Source: JAPPFW01 sp965200835 | Lineage (GTDB): Bacteria > Actinomycetota > Acidimicrobiia > Spongiisociales > Spongiisociaceae | Reading direction: 5' to 3' | Assembly: GCA_965200835.1 (NCBI GenBank) | Contig: OZ241390.1 | Location: 2,356,001-2,420,000, forward strand | Length of the DNA: 64,000 nt | Part shown: piece by piece, positions 47,219 to 56,201 of the stretch | Layout of the letters: every line of letters begins with the position of its first letter | Numbering within the stretch: position 1 is the first letter of the stretch | The notes under the pieces: generated by a model | The model's database searches: none | The model's input: only the letters and a program-made list of their open reading frames with translations | Told to the model about the DNA's origin: nothing | Translations under genes and position numbers: made by a program

Positions 47219-47656
47219 TGGATTCCTTTCCTACGCACGGTCCGACGGCTGTGTTCAGCAGATCCGAACCTGTTTGTGGGTGCCGCGATGCCGGGTATGG
47301 CTCTCGGGTGCCGGCTTTGGCAGAGCTATCCAGGTAGCTCCGGGTCATGCACCCGAGAGCGCATACACATCTCGAAGCCGGGGGAGGGGAAAGGCGACCT
47401 CCTCCTGATCGTGGCGGATGGCTCAAGCAGGTTCATAGATGGCGATCACCTCCTGGTCGTCGTCACGCGCTCGGATACTGAGCGCCGACAGCGGAGGTCC
47501 GCCGCAGGCTTATCTCATCGATCAGGCATTGGCACCGAACGGATCGGTTGCCGCGATATCACAGGGCCTGTCCCTCCACCGCTCTAGATGAGCGCGTCGC
47601 CGCCTAGGTTATTCCACGCTCCAGTTGAACGTCAACCCGGCCGAGCCGAAGAAGGT
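47219..47656. other. Intergenic region with structured element
   Basis: A 438-bp gap between the FEA1-like gene and the osmC-like gene, both on the minus strand. No family-like ORF was found. The notable content is the branched inverted repeat at 47295-47366; the rest (47370-47656) shows nothing recognisable. Confidence 0.5.
47295..47366 (-). ncRNA. Candidate structured leader RNA upstream of osmC-like gene
   Basis: GTATGGCTCTCGGGTGC (47295-47311) pairs with the complement at 47349-47366 through 17 bp with one bulged base. Inside, GAGCTA (47323-47328) and TAGCTC (47335-47340) form a 6-bp hairpin, and a short GCC/GGC helix can form at 47310-47321, giving a three-way-junction shape. The element ends 76 nt before the osmC-like start on the minus strand. 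No known riboswitch class was recognised, and the transcribed strand is inferred from the downstream gene. Confidence 0.4.
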
Positions 47657-48844
47657 CTATCTGAGGGTGCCCACTTCGCTCGCAGCAATCCCTAGGCCCT
47701 CATAGACGGACTCGATGGCGGTCAGGACTGCCTCTCCGGAACCCGCTTGCGGAGCACCGACCCCCAGGTCATAGCGTCCGGCGATCGTGGTCGCTGCCTG
47801 CGGATCCACCCCGGCGACGAGGGGTTCGATCACCCGGAAGAAGGCCCATCCTTCGGCCTGGTTTATGCGGGCCGAGTCCGCATCGCTATCGGCCAGCGAA
47901 GCGTCGATCTTGTGGGCATAGCGGATGGTCGCTTGTACATAGGTGACTGTGATCTGCTTGACGATCTCGTCAGCCGCTTCCTGGGCCACGCCGGTGTCAC
48001 CCGCCGCCAGAGCTTCCACCCCTCGGGTGAACGCAGCCAGCAGGGCGTCGTTGACCGCGGTGCCAGTGCCGAAGTTGTCGCCCCCCTTGTCGGCTGTGGC
48101 ATAGGGGCCGCATCCGGGCTCATCGCCGTGGTAGAACGCCCATCCCTCGTCCCAGTTGTGTGGGGCTCCCGAAGCCGGATCTATGTTCCCTTCGGCTGCC
48201 TTACCAAGGGCCGCCACCAGCTCGTGGACAGCCCAGGCGATCATGATCTGGTTCTGGATACCTTTCTGGATTCCCTGGCGGCGCACCAGGTCAGGTTCGC
48301 CGGCGAAAGCCCCGGTCCCCTCGATGGCGCTCATCACGAAGGTGTCCAGCCACTGCGGGTCTCCATAGTGCTCGACGTACTTGTTCCAGATGTCCTCGTC
48401 CCGCTCGGTGCGAGCGAAGCCAGCAATCGTACGGACCGACCCATCACTATTGACCGAGTGCTTCCCGTTCTCATAGAGGGTCTTGACCGCGGGGTAGTCG
48501 ATCGGGGCGTCCTTGGGGAGGAGCGAGTTGATCTCGCAGATGTCGAGTACCACATTGGCGTGGCTTGCCACGTCAGACAACGGCACGTAACCACCCATCG
48601 AGGCGGAGGCCGTTCCGGTCGGCGAGCCGGTTGCCGACGCTGAGCCGGAAACCGAGGCTGACGCCACGCCGGACGCGCTGGCCGATCCCGAAGCTATCCC
48701 GGATGCGCTGGCCGATCCCGAAATGCTGCCGCTCTCTCCGCCGATCTGGCGAACCTCTCCGCCGCGGTCCGATCGGCACGCCCCCGCAACCAGGGCCAAC
48801 AGTACGCAGCAGGCAATCAAGCTGGTCCGACTTCTTCCCGGCAT
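47657..48844 (-). CDS. FEA1-like low-iron-induced lipoprotein
   Basis: A 395-residue exported protein with a signal peptide and a lipobox-like LVAGAC (Cys23). A low-complexity Ser/Ala/Gly linker follows, partly built from 10-residue repeats (DNA period 30 bp near 48670-48722). The main domain contains EINSLLPKDAPIDYPAVKTLYENG, IQKGIQNQIMIAWAVHEL, APHNWDEGWAFYHG and NQAEGWAFFRVIEPLV. I recognise this from memory as the algal FEA1/low-iron-inducible periplasmic family. A strong IdeR-like box lies 24 bp upstream and ferric transporter genes are adjacent, so a surface role in iron capture is likely. Confidence 0.75.
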   Translation of the reverse strand: MPGRSRTSLIACCVLLALVAGACRSDRGGEVRQIGGESGSISGSASASGIASGSASASGVASASVSGSASATGSPTGTASASMGGYVPLSDVASHANVVLDICEINSLLPKDAPIDYPAVKTLYENGKHSVNSDGSVRTIAGFARTERDEDIWNKYVEHYGDPQWLDTFVMSAIEGTGAFAGEPDLVRRQGIQKGIQNQIMIAWAVHELVAALGKAAEGNIDPASGAPHNWDEGWAFYHGDEPGCGPYATADKGGDNFGTGTAVNDALLAAFTRGVEALAAGDTGVAQEAADEIVKQITVTYVQATIRYAHKIDASLADSDADSARINQAEGWAFFRVIEPLVAGVDPQAATTIAGRYDLGVGAPQAGSGEAVLTAIESVYEGLGIAASEVGTLR

Positions 48845-48867
48845 TCAGGTCCTCCTAGTCCATGAGC

Positions 48868-48886
48868 TTAGGGTACTCTAACTTAA
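48868..48886 (-). promoter_or_regulatory. IdeR/DtxR-like iron box before FEA1-like gene
   Basis: TTAGGGTACTCTAACTTAA agrees with 15 of 19 positions of the known DtxR/IdeR consensus TTAGGTTAGCCTAACCTAA. It lies 24-42 bp upstream of the FEA1-like start codon, a suitable place for iron-dependent repression. Confidence 0.68.
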
Positions 48887-48908
48887 AAGGTCAGGAAAGC
48901 CAAATTGG

Positions 48909-50278
48909 CTAGTAACGGGTGGGCGACACGGGACGGGCAGCCGGGCTCCATCGCCAACCGCCAACCGCCAGGACAGCGAACGTGGCGAGCCATGCCCCAT
49001 GCAAGGTCCAGGCGCTGGACGAGACGGCCTGGTAATCCGGCAATACAAACTTCCAGAAGCCATAGAGCGGGTTGGCTGTGGAAGTGAAGTCCACGATGAG
49101 GGCTAGGTGGCCGGCGGTCGCTTCGATCGCCAGGAAGACGAACGCCACAACCCCGGTACCAGCAATTGCCAGGAAGGGGATCCGGGCCTGGGGCGTGCCG
49201 CTGATCCAAATCATCAGCAACAGGATCAGGGCCGGAAGGATCACCGTGACCTGGCGGCCTGGCCACCACCAGCCATGCATGGTCTGGGCCAGGTAGGTAG
49301 CTACCAGCCAACCGGTCGCCGCCATGCCCAGCAGCAGGTAGGCAGTCCTGGAGCGCTGCCTGATAGCCCATGCCGCGGCTGGAACGGCCAGCAAGTAGGC
49401 GGGTTGCCAGGCTGCCAGACCGAACCCGCGGTCGACCCACAGACCGAGCAACCGTTGGGAACGGGCGGGATAGTCAGGCGCCGGACCCAGGGCTATCAGC
49501 TCGCCATCGACGAAGAAGTCACCTGAGGCGTATGGTGTCCATCCTCCATATATGGTCTGGTTGAACCACAGGAAGATTGCACCGGCGCCAGCAAGCGCAA
49601 GACCTAGGAAGGCCAGGAGGGAGGGGCGACCCCTGAACTTCCATGCGCCGGCAAGGGCCAATATGGCCGCCACCGGGATGTACTTGACAGCCAGCCAGGG
49701 CAGGGCGATCACTCCGATGGCGACCAGCATTGCGGCAGCCCGGCCGGGCGGACCGGTGAGCGACGCGATGACCATCGTCACCAGGAGGGCCGCCGCCACC
49801 TCCGGATACACCTGGGTGGCATACCAAGCCAGGGGAGGAGAGAGGCACATCAGGGCCACGACCGGTGCGGCGACCTCGAAGCGAATGCCGAGGCGGGTAA
49901 CCCCCACCCAAACCAGCAAGGCGCCCAGAGTTCCGGCGAGCGCCGCCAGGGCGGTCTTGGCACCCACCCAACCTCCCAATCTCATCGGAAGCGCCAGATA
50001 CAGAGGTAGCAAGGGGCTGTGGGGGCTCACCCGCGATCCGTCCGGTCGCAGGAGCGTTTGTACGGGTAGGAGTGCCTCGTGAAACTCCCGGTATGCGCCT
50101 GAGTAACGTTGGTTGGCAATGTCGAGATCCCAGTCCTGCGCGATCGATAGCGCGGTGAGCAGGTATTGCGCTCGTCGGCTGAGGTACGGGCTCCGTAAGT
50201 TGCACGGGCGGGTAGACCCAGCAAGGTCAGGACGAAGATGGGGAGTCCGACCAGGGTAACCTTGCGAACGAGACCCAC
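48909..50278 (-). CDS. GT-C-type membrane glycosyltransferase (frameshift near 50170)
   Basis: Polytopic protein of about 456 residues with ten or more membrane segments, typical of lipid-linked-sugar glycosyltransferases. The first ~36 residues (MGLVRKVTLVGLPIFVLTLL then ARTSADE) are in one frame and the remainder in another. Restoring one C near 50170 gives SADEPQYLLTALSIAQDWD, which places the acidic DE pair expected after the first helix of the GT-C fold. RVSPHSPLLPLYLALP and the WFNQTIYGGWTPYA loop are also typical. It begins 3 bp after the fbpB-like gene and is probably cotranscribed. The acceptor is unknown. Confidence 0.72.
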
Positions 50279-50281
50279 CCA

Positions 50282-51883
50282 TCACCCTCTCAGCTCACGC
50301 CGCAGGACCAGGATCCAGGTGAGCCCTCCGGAGAGCAGGATCAGCACCAGCGAAGTAATTCCGACCTCGCTATAGAACCCGTCCTCGGCGGCATTCCAGA
50401 TTCGGGTGGCCAAGGTCTCGAATCCGGTAGGGGCCAGCAGCAGGGTGGCCGGCAGCTCCTTGAGAGTCGATAGCAACACCAGACCCGCACCGGTCACCAG
50501 ACCGGGCATCGTCAACGGAAGGTAGATAGAGAACAATCGGCGGCGTGCCCGCGCTCCGAGCGTGCGGGCGGCATCCTCGTAGCGGGTGGGGATGTCGGCG
50601 ATGGCAACCTGAGAGCTCCTCATCGACTGGGCGCCGAAGTGGAGGACGTAGGTCACGATCAGCAATGGGAAACTCTGGTAAAGAGCCGCCATGGGGCCGG
50701 GTGCCTGGATAGCCCAGAAGACAACCGCGAGGGCTACGACCAGTCCCGGAAGGGCGAATACCGAAGTCACGACCGCCGCGGCCGCTTTCGAGATCCAGGT
50801 ACGCCGCCTGGCTACTGCGAAGGCTACCGGAAAGGTGATGGCTACGGCACAGATACCGGCGGTGACGGAAGCTATGGCGGAGTTAAGCGAAGGTCCGGCC
50901 AGAAAGCCCAGCCCACTCGAGAGGCCCGAATAGCCCACCCCGATGGCTGTGGACCCACGTAACACCCAGACCAGGAACACGGCCACCGGAGCAACCAGCG
51001 CTAATCCGACCACCCCGGCTGCCAGACCCACGCCGGCAACCGAAGCCTTACCCAACCGGTACTGCACCTGTTGCCTGCCTATTCGTGGTCCGACCTTCCG
51101 GTCACGCGCGACCATCCGTTCGACAGAGGCCACCCCCAAGGCAAGGACGGCCAGCAGCAGGCCGAGGGTCAGCGACGTGGCCCGATCGAACAGGCGAGCA
51201 GAGAAGATGGCCCGGGTGATGGTGTCGTAACGCATCCACATGACCGCACCGAAGTCACTCAATCCGTATAGGAAGACCAACATCGTTCCAGCCGCCATGG
51301 TGTAGCGAATCTGGGGAATCACGACCTTTACCACGGTTCGTAGGGGAGGGCTACCCAGCAATCGGGCAGCTTCCTCGACCGATGGCATGGTGGTGGAGAG
51401 GCGGGCCCAGACTGGGAGATACACGTAGGGATAGCTGAGCAGGGTCAAGACTATGAAGGCACCCCAGAATCCTTCGATCCTAGGGATGAAGGGCACGAGG
51501 CCACCCCTGCCGAAGGCCGAGGTCATGGCGGTCGCCCCCACGAACGAGGGGATCACCAGCGGCAGCGGCAACACCAGCCGCCAGAAACGTCGCCCTGGAA
51601 GGTCGGTCCGGGCCACCAGCCACGCCAGTCCGGTGCCCAGCACCAGGCAGGCCGCGGAGGTGGCAGCGGCGATCAGCAGGGAGTTCCGCAGGGGACCGAG
51701 GGTTCGGCTGCTCAGGACGGTGGTCCAGAAGCCTCCTTCGAATCCCAGCGTGCTCCAGGCCAGGTAGCCCAGCGGGAACAGGAAAAACAGGCCCAGCAGC
51801 CCCACCACCAGTGGGAGGATGGGAGATCCCCGGGGTCGGGCAGCTGTAGTTGTTAGTTCAGGAGCCCTCGAGTCCGCTCTCAT
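50282..51883 (-). CDS. fbpB: Ferric-iron ABC transporter permease
   Basis: A 533-residue fused permease with about twelve membrane segments arranged as two homologous halves, as in FbpB/SfuB. Each half carries an EAA-like cytoplasmic loop: VEEAARLLGSPPLRTVVKVVIPQ in the first half and YEDAARTLGARARRRLFSIYLP in the second. These loops contact the ATPase. The start overlaps the end of the fbpA gene by 26 bp and the GT-C gene follows closely. The ATPase partner is most likely the fbpC gene at 57590. Confidence 0.9.
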   Translation of the reverse strand: MRADSRAPELTTTAARPRGSPILPLVVGLLGLFFLFPLGYLAWSTLGFEGGFWTTVLSSRTLGPLRNSLLIAAATSAACLVLGTGLAWLVARTDLPGRRFWRLVLPLPLVIPSFVGATAMTSAFGRGGLVPFIPRIEGFWGAFIVLTLLSYPYVYLPVWARLSTTMPSVEEAARLLGSPPLRTVVKVVIPQIRYTMAAGTMLVFLYGLSDFGAVMWMRYDTITRAIFSARLFDRATSLTLGLLLAVLALGVASVERMVARDRKVGPRIGRQQVQYRLGKASVAGVGLAAGVVGLALVAPVAVFLVWVLRGSTAIGVGYSGLSSGLGFLAGPSLNSAIASVTAGICAVAITFPVAFAVARRRTWISKAAAAVVTSVFALPGLVVALAVVFWAIQAPGPMAALYQSFPLLIVTYVLHFGAQSMRSSQVAIADIPTRYEDAARTLGARARRRLFSIYLPLTMPGLVTGAGLVLLSTLKELPATLLLAPTGFETLATRIWNAAEDGFYSEVGITSLVLILLSGGLTWILVLRRELRG

Positions 51884-52862
51884 CGATCAGCTCCTTGGTG
51901 CGCTCCAGACCGCCTCCCAGCCGGTCGAAGTCGTAGGTGGCGACCTCGATGGTTTCCAGCGGTGGCAAGCCGGAGGTCGGTTGCACCCCGGCGGTGAGCG
52001 GGTACTCGAAAGTCCGCTCACTGTAGAAGCGCTGCGCGGTCTCACTCAGCATGTACTCGACCAACCGGTCGGCCCGATCGGGAAGGTCGGTGGTGGAGAC
52101 TACTCCAATGGCGGTGACGATCAGCAACGAACCGATATCTCGGTTCGGGAAGTAGTAGTTCTTGGAAACCACGCCGGGATCCTCGGCCTGGGCGCGATAG
52201 TTGTAGTAGTGGTTGACCAGCCCGAGGGGTACGTCACCGCGAGCCACCGCTTGCACTATGGAGGTGTTGTTGGCATAGGTCCGCGCATCGTTGGCTACCA
52301 GGCCTTCCAACCAGGCCAGCGTGGTGTCATCGCCGTGTATCTCTCGCATGGCCGTCACGAAGTCCTGGAACGAGCCATTGGCCGGCGCTACGGCCACCCG
52401 GTCGCGAAATCGTTCCTCGGTGAGCTCGAAGACCGACGCCGGAAGCTCGGCCGGATCCACCAGGTTGCGGTTGTACACGATCACCCGAACCCGGCCTGAC
52501 ATTCCCACCCAGAGGCCACCGCCATTGCGGAACCCTTCCGGGACCAGGGACAGGACCTCCGGGTCGATGGGTCGGAGCCGTCCATCGCCCGCCAGGAACC
52601 CGATCGCGCCCGGGCTCTGGGATATGAACACGTCCGCCGGGCTGCGGTCACCTTCCTGGTGGATCAGCAGGGCTAGATCGGCCGACTGCCCATATCGGAC
52701 TTCGATGTCTATCCCGGTCTCCTCGGCAAACTCCGTGAGTAGTGGTCCGATCAGGTTGGAGGTACGGCCCGAGTAGACGGTGATCACCTCGTCCTCTCCG
52801 GAGCCGCAAGCCCCCACCAGCCCCAGGATGGTAAAGATGATCACAACCGCCGATCGCTTCAT
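51858..52862 (-). CDS. fbpA: Ferric-iron-binding lipoprotein of ABC transporter
   Basis: A 334-residue substrate-binding protein with a lipoprotein signal (LGLVGACGSG, Cys19). The mature part starts ITVYSGRTSNLIGPLL, the hallmark of the FbpA/FutA group. Iron-ligand candidates include the paired tyrosines in LVNHYYNYRAQ. The ATG at 52862 has a GGAGG site and starts the signal peptide cleanly, so it is preferred over 52877. It sits between an epimerase gene and fbpB in an operon that begins with an IdeR-like box. Confidence 0.9.
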   Translation of the reverse strand: MKRSAVVIIFTILGLVGACGSGEDEVITVYSGRTSNLIGPLLTEFAEETGIDIEVRYGQSADLALLIHQEGDRSPADVFISQSPGAIGFLAGDGRLRPIDPEVLSLVPEGFRNGGGLWVGMSGRVRVIVYNRNLVDPAELPASVFELTEERFRDRVAVAPANGSFQDFVTAMREIHGDDTTLAWLEGLVANDARTYANNTSIVQAVARGDVPLGLVNHYYNYRAQAEDPGVVSKNYYFPNRDIGSLLIVTAIGVVSTTDLPDRADRLVEYMLSETAQRFYSERTFEYPLTAGVQPTSGLPPLETIEVATYDFDRLGGGLERTKELIDESGLEGS

Positions 52863-52884
52863 GTCCGCCCTCCTCACTCAGTTC

Positions 52885-53808
52885 CTACAAGCTGCTGGTG
52901 GCATTGGCGGCGAAACGGGTGGCGACCTGACGAGTTGCTACCCGATCCAGGTCGGTGCTCAGATCCACCCCTAGCCGGCTCGACGCTCGACTGGCGTCGG
53001 CCCAGGTTGCCTTCACTTCATGCGGATCCCCGCGGACCACCCGCACCTCGGTCCTCTTCCCTAGGGCGGAAAACACCGCCTCCACCATCTCCGAGAGCGT
53101 CCGGGGGCGGCCGGCCCCCAGATTCACCACCCCGCAGAACCGAAGATCTGCCATCGCGACGAGGCCGTCCACCACGCGGCGAATGTCGGTCACGTCGCGG
53201 GTGCGGTCCAGGCTTCCGAACACCGTGACCGGTTCGCCGCGGCCTACTGCTTCGATCCACGCCGAGAGGGCCATGTCGGAACGCTGGTTCTCGCCGATGA
53301 CCGTGAAGGGACGGGCGATAGCCAGCCCACTCTCCAGGTGGCGATACTGGCGGCTCAGCTTCTCCATCTGTGCTTTGAAGCGCCCGTACCGGCTGATCGG
53401 TCGCATGACATCGGTTTCGCGACTGGGGCGGCAGGAGCCGGTCCACCTGGTGATCTCGCCGTACACCGACGAGGAGGAAGTGATGATCACGTGGGTGTCA
53501 CTGGGAGTGACCGCCATCACATGCTCGGTGGTGACGATGATGTCCCGATGCCGCAGCAGATCGACATTAGGCGAGGAGGCCCGGACGCCTGGTCGGGCAG
53601 CTAGGTGGAATACGACGTCGGCCCAGCCGGTCCAGCGGGCGATCTCGGGCAGGTTACGTCGGTCGGCCAGGTCCATGGTCAGATGCAGCCCGGCACCACC
53701 CGGTGGGCGGCGGCGGTCGATGCCGACCACTTCGTCTCCCCGGGCGAGGAGCCGATCGACGAGGTTGGAACCGATGAACCCGGCAGAGCCGGTTACCAGG
53801 GCCTTCAC
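52885..53808 (-). CDS. NAD-dependent sugar-nucleotide epimerase/dehydratase
   Basis: Extended short-chain dehydrogenase of 307 residues. The NAD motif VTGSAGFIGSN follows the GTG start at 53808, which I prefer to ATG 53853 because homologues begin with KALVTGSAGF. ITSSSSVYGE supplies the active-site Ser, and SRYGRFKAQME carries the Tyr-x3-Lys pair. Members convert NDP-sugars such as UDP-glucose or UDP-glucuronate; the substrate is not assigned. Its place at the head of the fbpA-fbpB-GT-C operon links sugar chemistry to iron-regulated expression. Confidence 0.85.
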   Translation of the reverse strand: MKALVTGSAGFIGSNLVDRLLARGDEVVGIDRRRPPGGAGLHLTMDLADRRNLPEIARWTGWADVVFHLAARPGVRASSPNVDLLRHRDIIVTTEHVMAVTPSDTHVIITSSSSVYGEITRWTGSCRPSRETDVMRPISRYGRFKAQMEKLSRQYRHLESGLAIARPFTVIGENQRSDMALSAWIEAVGRGEPVTVFGSLDRTRDVTDIRRVVDGLVAMADLRFCGVVNLGAGRPRTLSEMVEAVFSALGKRTEVRVVRGDPHEVKATWADASRASSRLGVDLSTDLDRVATRQVATRFAANATSSL

Positions 53809-53863
53809 CAGCCGGACTATACGTTCCCAACGGCTATGTGTAAAGTCGACCATATGCTCAATA

Positions 53864-53882
53864 TTAGGCTACCCTTACAACA
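53864..53882. promoter_or_regulatory. IdeR/DtxR-like box in divergent promoter
   Basis: TTAGGCTACCCTTACAACA matches about 13 of 19 consensus positions, with an intact TTAGG half. It lies 56-74 bp upstream of the epimerase start and 38-56 bp upstream of the GTG start of the divergent flippase-glycosyltransferase gene, so it could control both. Confidence 0.5.
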
Positions 53883-53905
53883 ATCCTTAGCCGCCCTTGG
53901 TATTC

Positions 53906-53913
53906 GGGGGAGA
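53906..53913 (+). promoter_or_regulatory. Ribosome binding site that fixes the 53920 start
   Basis: GGGGGAGA is the best Shine-Dalgarno match in the region and is 6 nt before GTG 53920. The upstream in-frame ATGs at 53836 and 53854 have no such site and would place the iron box inside coding sequence. Confidence 0.55.
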
Positions 53914-53919
53914 TCACTC

Positions 53920-55557
53920 GTGACTATGGGCGGTCTGCTCGCAGGACTGGTCACGGTTCTAGCGGTTGTGGCCATCACCCTGACGGTCGACCGGCAGGTG
54001 CTCTGGAGGGCTGTGGGAGGGATGGTGGCCAACCCGATGCCGTTCCTACTGGGGCTGGCGGCCTTCGCGGCAGCGTTCGCGATCCGGGCTGTGGTGTGGA
54101 GGCGCGTGCTGCCGGATCTGGATTTCGGTCAGGCCTGGGCCGCCATCCACGCGGCGCTGCTGGGCAACCACGTGCTCCCGCTCCGTCTGGGCGAACCCCT
54201 CCGGGTCGCGTCGATCGTGAAACGGGCCGGCATCGGCTTGGTCGAAGCCTCCGCGTCGACCATCACTCTCCGAGCCGCCGATCTCGTCGCGGTGATCGGG
54301 CTCGCCTGGATCCTGGGTGCCCGCCAGATCACCTGGTTCGGATCATTGGTGGTGCAGGTGGTGGCTATTGCCGCTGGAGTCGCCTGCCTTGCGGGGTTGT
54401 GCTGGACCTGGAGACTGCGGGAAGGTGCCCGCATTCACATGCCAGGAGCCATCGAGCTGGCCGGAACCCTGGCAGCCTGGATGGCGGAGGCTGGGCTCGT
54501 CCTGGTGGTGGCTAGGTCGGCCGGGCTGGATCTATCGCTGCTCGATGCTGTGCTGGTAACCAGTGTCTCGGTAGCAGCTCAGGTTGTGGCAGTTGCTCCA
54601 GGGGGATTCGGAACGTATGAAGTGGCAGCCGTAGCTGCTTACGTCTTTCTCGGCCATGATCCGGCCGTAGCGCTGGCGGCCGCGCTGGTTACGCATGGCC
54701 TCAAGACCGCCTACTCGATAGCGGTTGGAGTACCTGCTCTGTTCGTGCCGACGCCCGGACTCTTGGGCCGGCTACGCGTTCCCCGTGATCGGCAGTGTCG
54801 AGCTTCTACGGTGATCGACAACCAGGAAGGACCAGTGGTCCTGTTTATGCCCGCTTACAACGAGGAAGCCACCGTGGGCCAGGTTGTCCGGCGGGTACCT
54901 AACCTGGTCTCGGGTCATCATGTCGTCACGCTCGTGATCGACGACGGATCGACAGATGGCACTGCCGAGCTCGCCCGCCGAGCCGGAGCCGAAGTCTTCT
55001 CCAGCAACGAGAATCGGGGTCTCGGGGCAGCTGTCCGGACCGGGCTCATCCGATCTCTGGTACATGATCCGGTAGCGGTGGTGTTCTGCGATGCCGATGC
55101 CGAATACTCACCCGAAGAGATCGGGAGGCTCATCGAACCCATCCTCCAAGGCCGGGCCGACTATGTAGTCGGGTCGCGATTCCTGGGTAGGATCGAGCGC
55201 ATGCTGGCTCACCGCCGCTTCGGCAACCGGGTGCTCACTCGCCTCCTCTCCTATGTCGCTCGCACGCCGATAACGGATGGTCAGAGTGGTTTCCGAGCAC
55301 TTTCGGCAGCGGCTGCGGCCGACGCCGAGATCGTGCATGACTACAACTACGCGCAAGTAGTTACCCTGGATCTGATAGCCAAGGGTTACCGCTACCAGGA
55401 GGTTCCGATCAGCTACCGGTTCCGCACCACCGGAACCTCCTTCGTCAAACTCGGGACCTACCTGCGGGCCGTAGTGCCGGCTGTCTACCGGGAGCTGAAC
55501 AGCGCCGGTTCGCCACACCAGCGCCATGAGCCTCGACGGGTCGGCCGCCCGACCTGA
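53920..55557 (+). CDS. Flippase-like membrane domain fused to GT2 glycosyltransferase
   Basis: A 545-residue two-domain protein. The first ~290 residues form a polytopic domain of the lysylphosphatidylglycerol-synthase/UPF0104 type, with PLRLGEPLRV and APGGFGTYEVAAVAAYVFL. From about residue 304 comes a cytoplasmic GT2 domain similar to polyprenyl-phosphate sugar transferases: FMPAYNEEATVGQVV, VIDDGSTDGT, the metal motif FCDADAEYSPEE and DGQSGFRALS. A plausible role is making a polyprenyl-linked sugar and moving it across the membrane, perhaps for the GT-C enzyme at 48909. Neighbouring iron genes and the shared box suggest iron control. Confidence 0.83.
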   Translation: MTMGGLLAGLVTVLAVVAITLTVDRQVLWRAVGGMVANPMPFLLGLAAFAAAFAIRAVVWRRVLPDLDFGQAWAAIHAALLGNHVLPLRLGEPLRVASIVKRAGIGLVEASASTITLRAADLVAVIGLAWILGARQITWFGSLVVQVVAIAAGVACLAGLCWTWRLREGARIHMPGAIELAGTLAAWMAEAGLVLVVARSAGLDLSLLDAVLVTSVSVAAQVVAVAPGGFGTYEVAAVAAYVFLGHDPAVALAAALVTHGLKTAYSIAVGVPALFVPTPGLLGRLRVPRDRQCRASTVIDNQEGPVVLFMPAYNEEATVGQVVRRVPNLVSGHHVVTLVIDDGSTDGTAELARRAGAEVFSSNENRGLGAAVRTGLIRSLVHDPVAVVFCDADAEYSPEEIGRLIEPILQGRADYVVGSRFLGRIERMLAHRRFGNRVLTRLLSYVARTPITDGQSGFRALSAAAAADAEIVHDYNYAQVVTLDLIAKGYRYQEVPISYRFRTTGTSFVKLGTYLRAVVPAVYRELNSAGSPHQRHEPRRVGRPT

Positions 55558-55643
55558 TCCTGGCCGAGCCAACGATGCCTGGATTTGTCCCAAGCTCTGA
55601 GTAGGGTTGGCACTGGACCCGATATCGACCCGGAGTGCATCGA

Positions 55644-56147
55644 ATGGTTATGTCCGAGCGGATGGAGCGCGCCCTCAACGAGCAGATCACTTGCGAGCTG
55701 AGCGCCGCCGTCACATATTTGCAGATGGCGGCCTACCTGGAGTGGGACGACCGACCCGGAATGGCCTCCTGGATGATCCACCAGTCCGAAGAGGAAGAGA
55801 CCCATGGCAAGATGTTCATCGACTTCGTTCTGGACCGGGACGGACGGGTCGAGATCGGCCCGATAGCCGCCCCCCTCTCCAAGTTCGACAGCCCCCTGCA
55901 TGTCTTCGAGGAGGCCCTTCGGCAGGAACGCGACGTGACCCGCCGGATTCGGGCCCTTTACCGCTTGGCCACCGAGCTGGATGACCTGGAGAGCCTGCCG
56001 TTCCTGCAGGGTTTCTTGACCGAGCAGATCGAGGAGGAGTCGTTGATCGGTGGTATTTGTGAGCGGCTCAGGCGTCTCGAAGGTAATGAGGTCGGGTTGG
56101 CGCTGATCGAGAACGAGCTGGGGTCACGGCAAGGCGAAGAGGAGTAG
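55644..56147 (+). CDS. Non-haem ferritin
   Basis: A 167-residue four-helix ferritin that oxidises and stores iron. Ferroxidase-centre residues are visible: Glu in NEQITCELSAAVTYLQMA, then the EEEETHGKMF segment (Glu and His), Glu in FEEALRQERDVTRRI and Gln in LTEQIEEE. The start is ambiguous among GTG 55635, ATG 55644 and ATG 55650. It lies 86 bp after the flippase-glycosyltransferase gene on the same strand. No IdeR-like box was found directly upstream, which fits storage proteins being regulated differently from uptake genes. Confidence 0.92.
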   Translation: MVMSERMERALNEQITCELSAAVTYLQMAAYLEWDDRPGMASWMIHQSEEEETHGKMFIDFVLDRDGRVEIGPIAAPLSKFDSPLHVFEEALRQERDVTRRIRALYRLATELDDLESLPFLQGFLTEQIEEESLIGGICERLRRLEGNEVGLALIENELGSRQGEEE

Positions 56148-56201
56148 ACCACAGGCCCCACCTCACGCCCGGGGTTCTAGCGGCGGGATCGCTTCTTGCG
56201 G

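Noticed and set aside
53836..53919. Longer N-terminus for the flippase-glycosyltransferase from ATG 53836 or 53854
   Set aside because: These starts lack ribosome sites and would overlap the iron box and epimerase promoter; GTG 53920 has a strong site.
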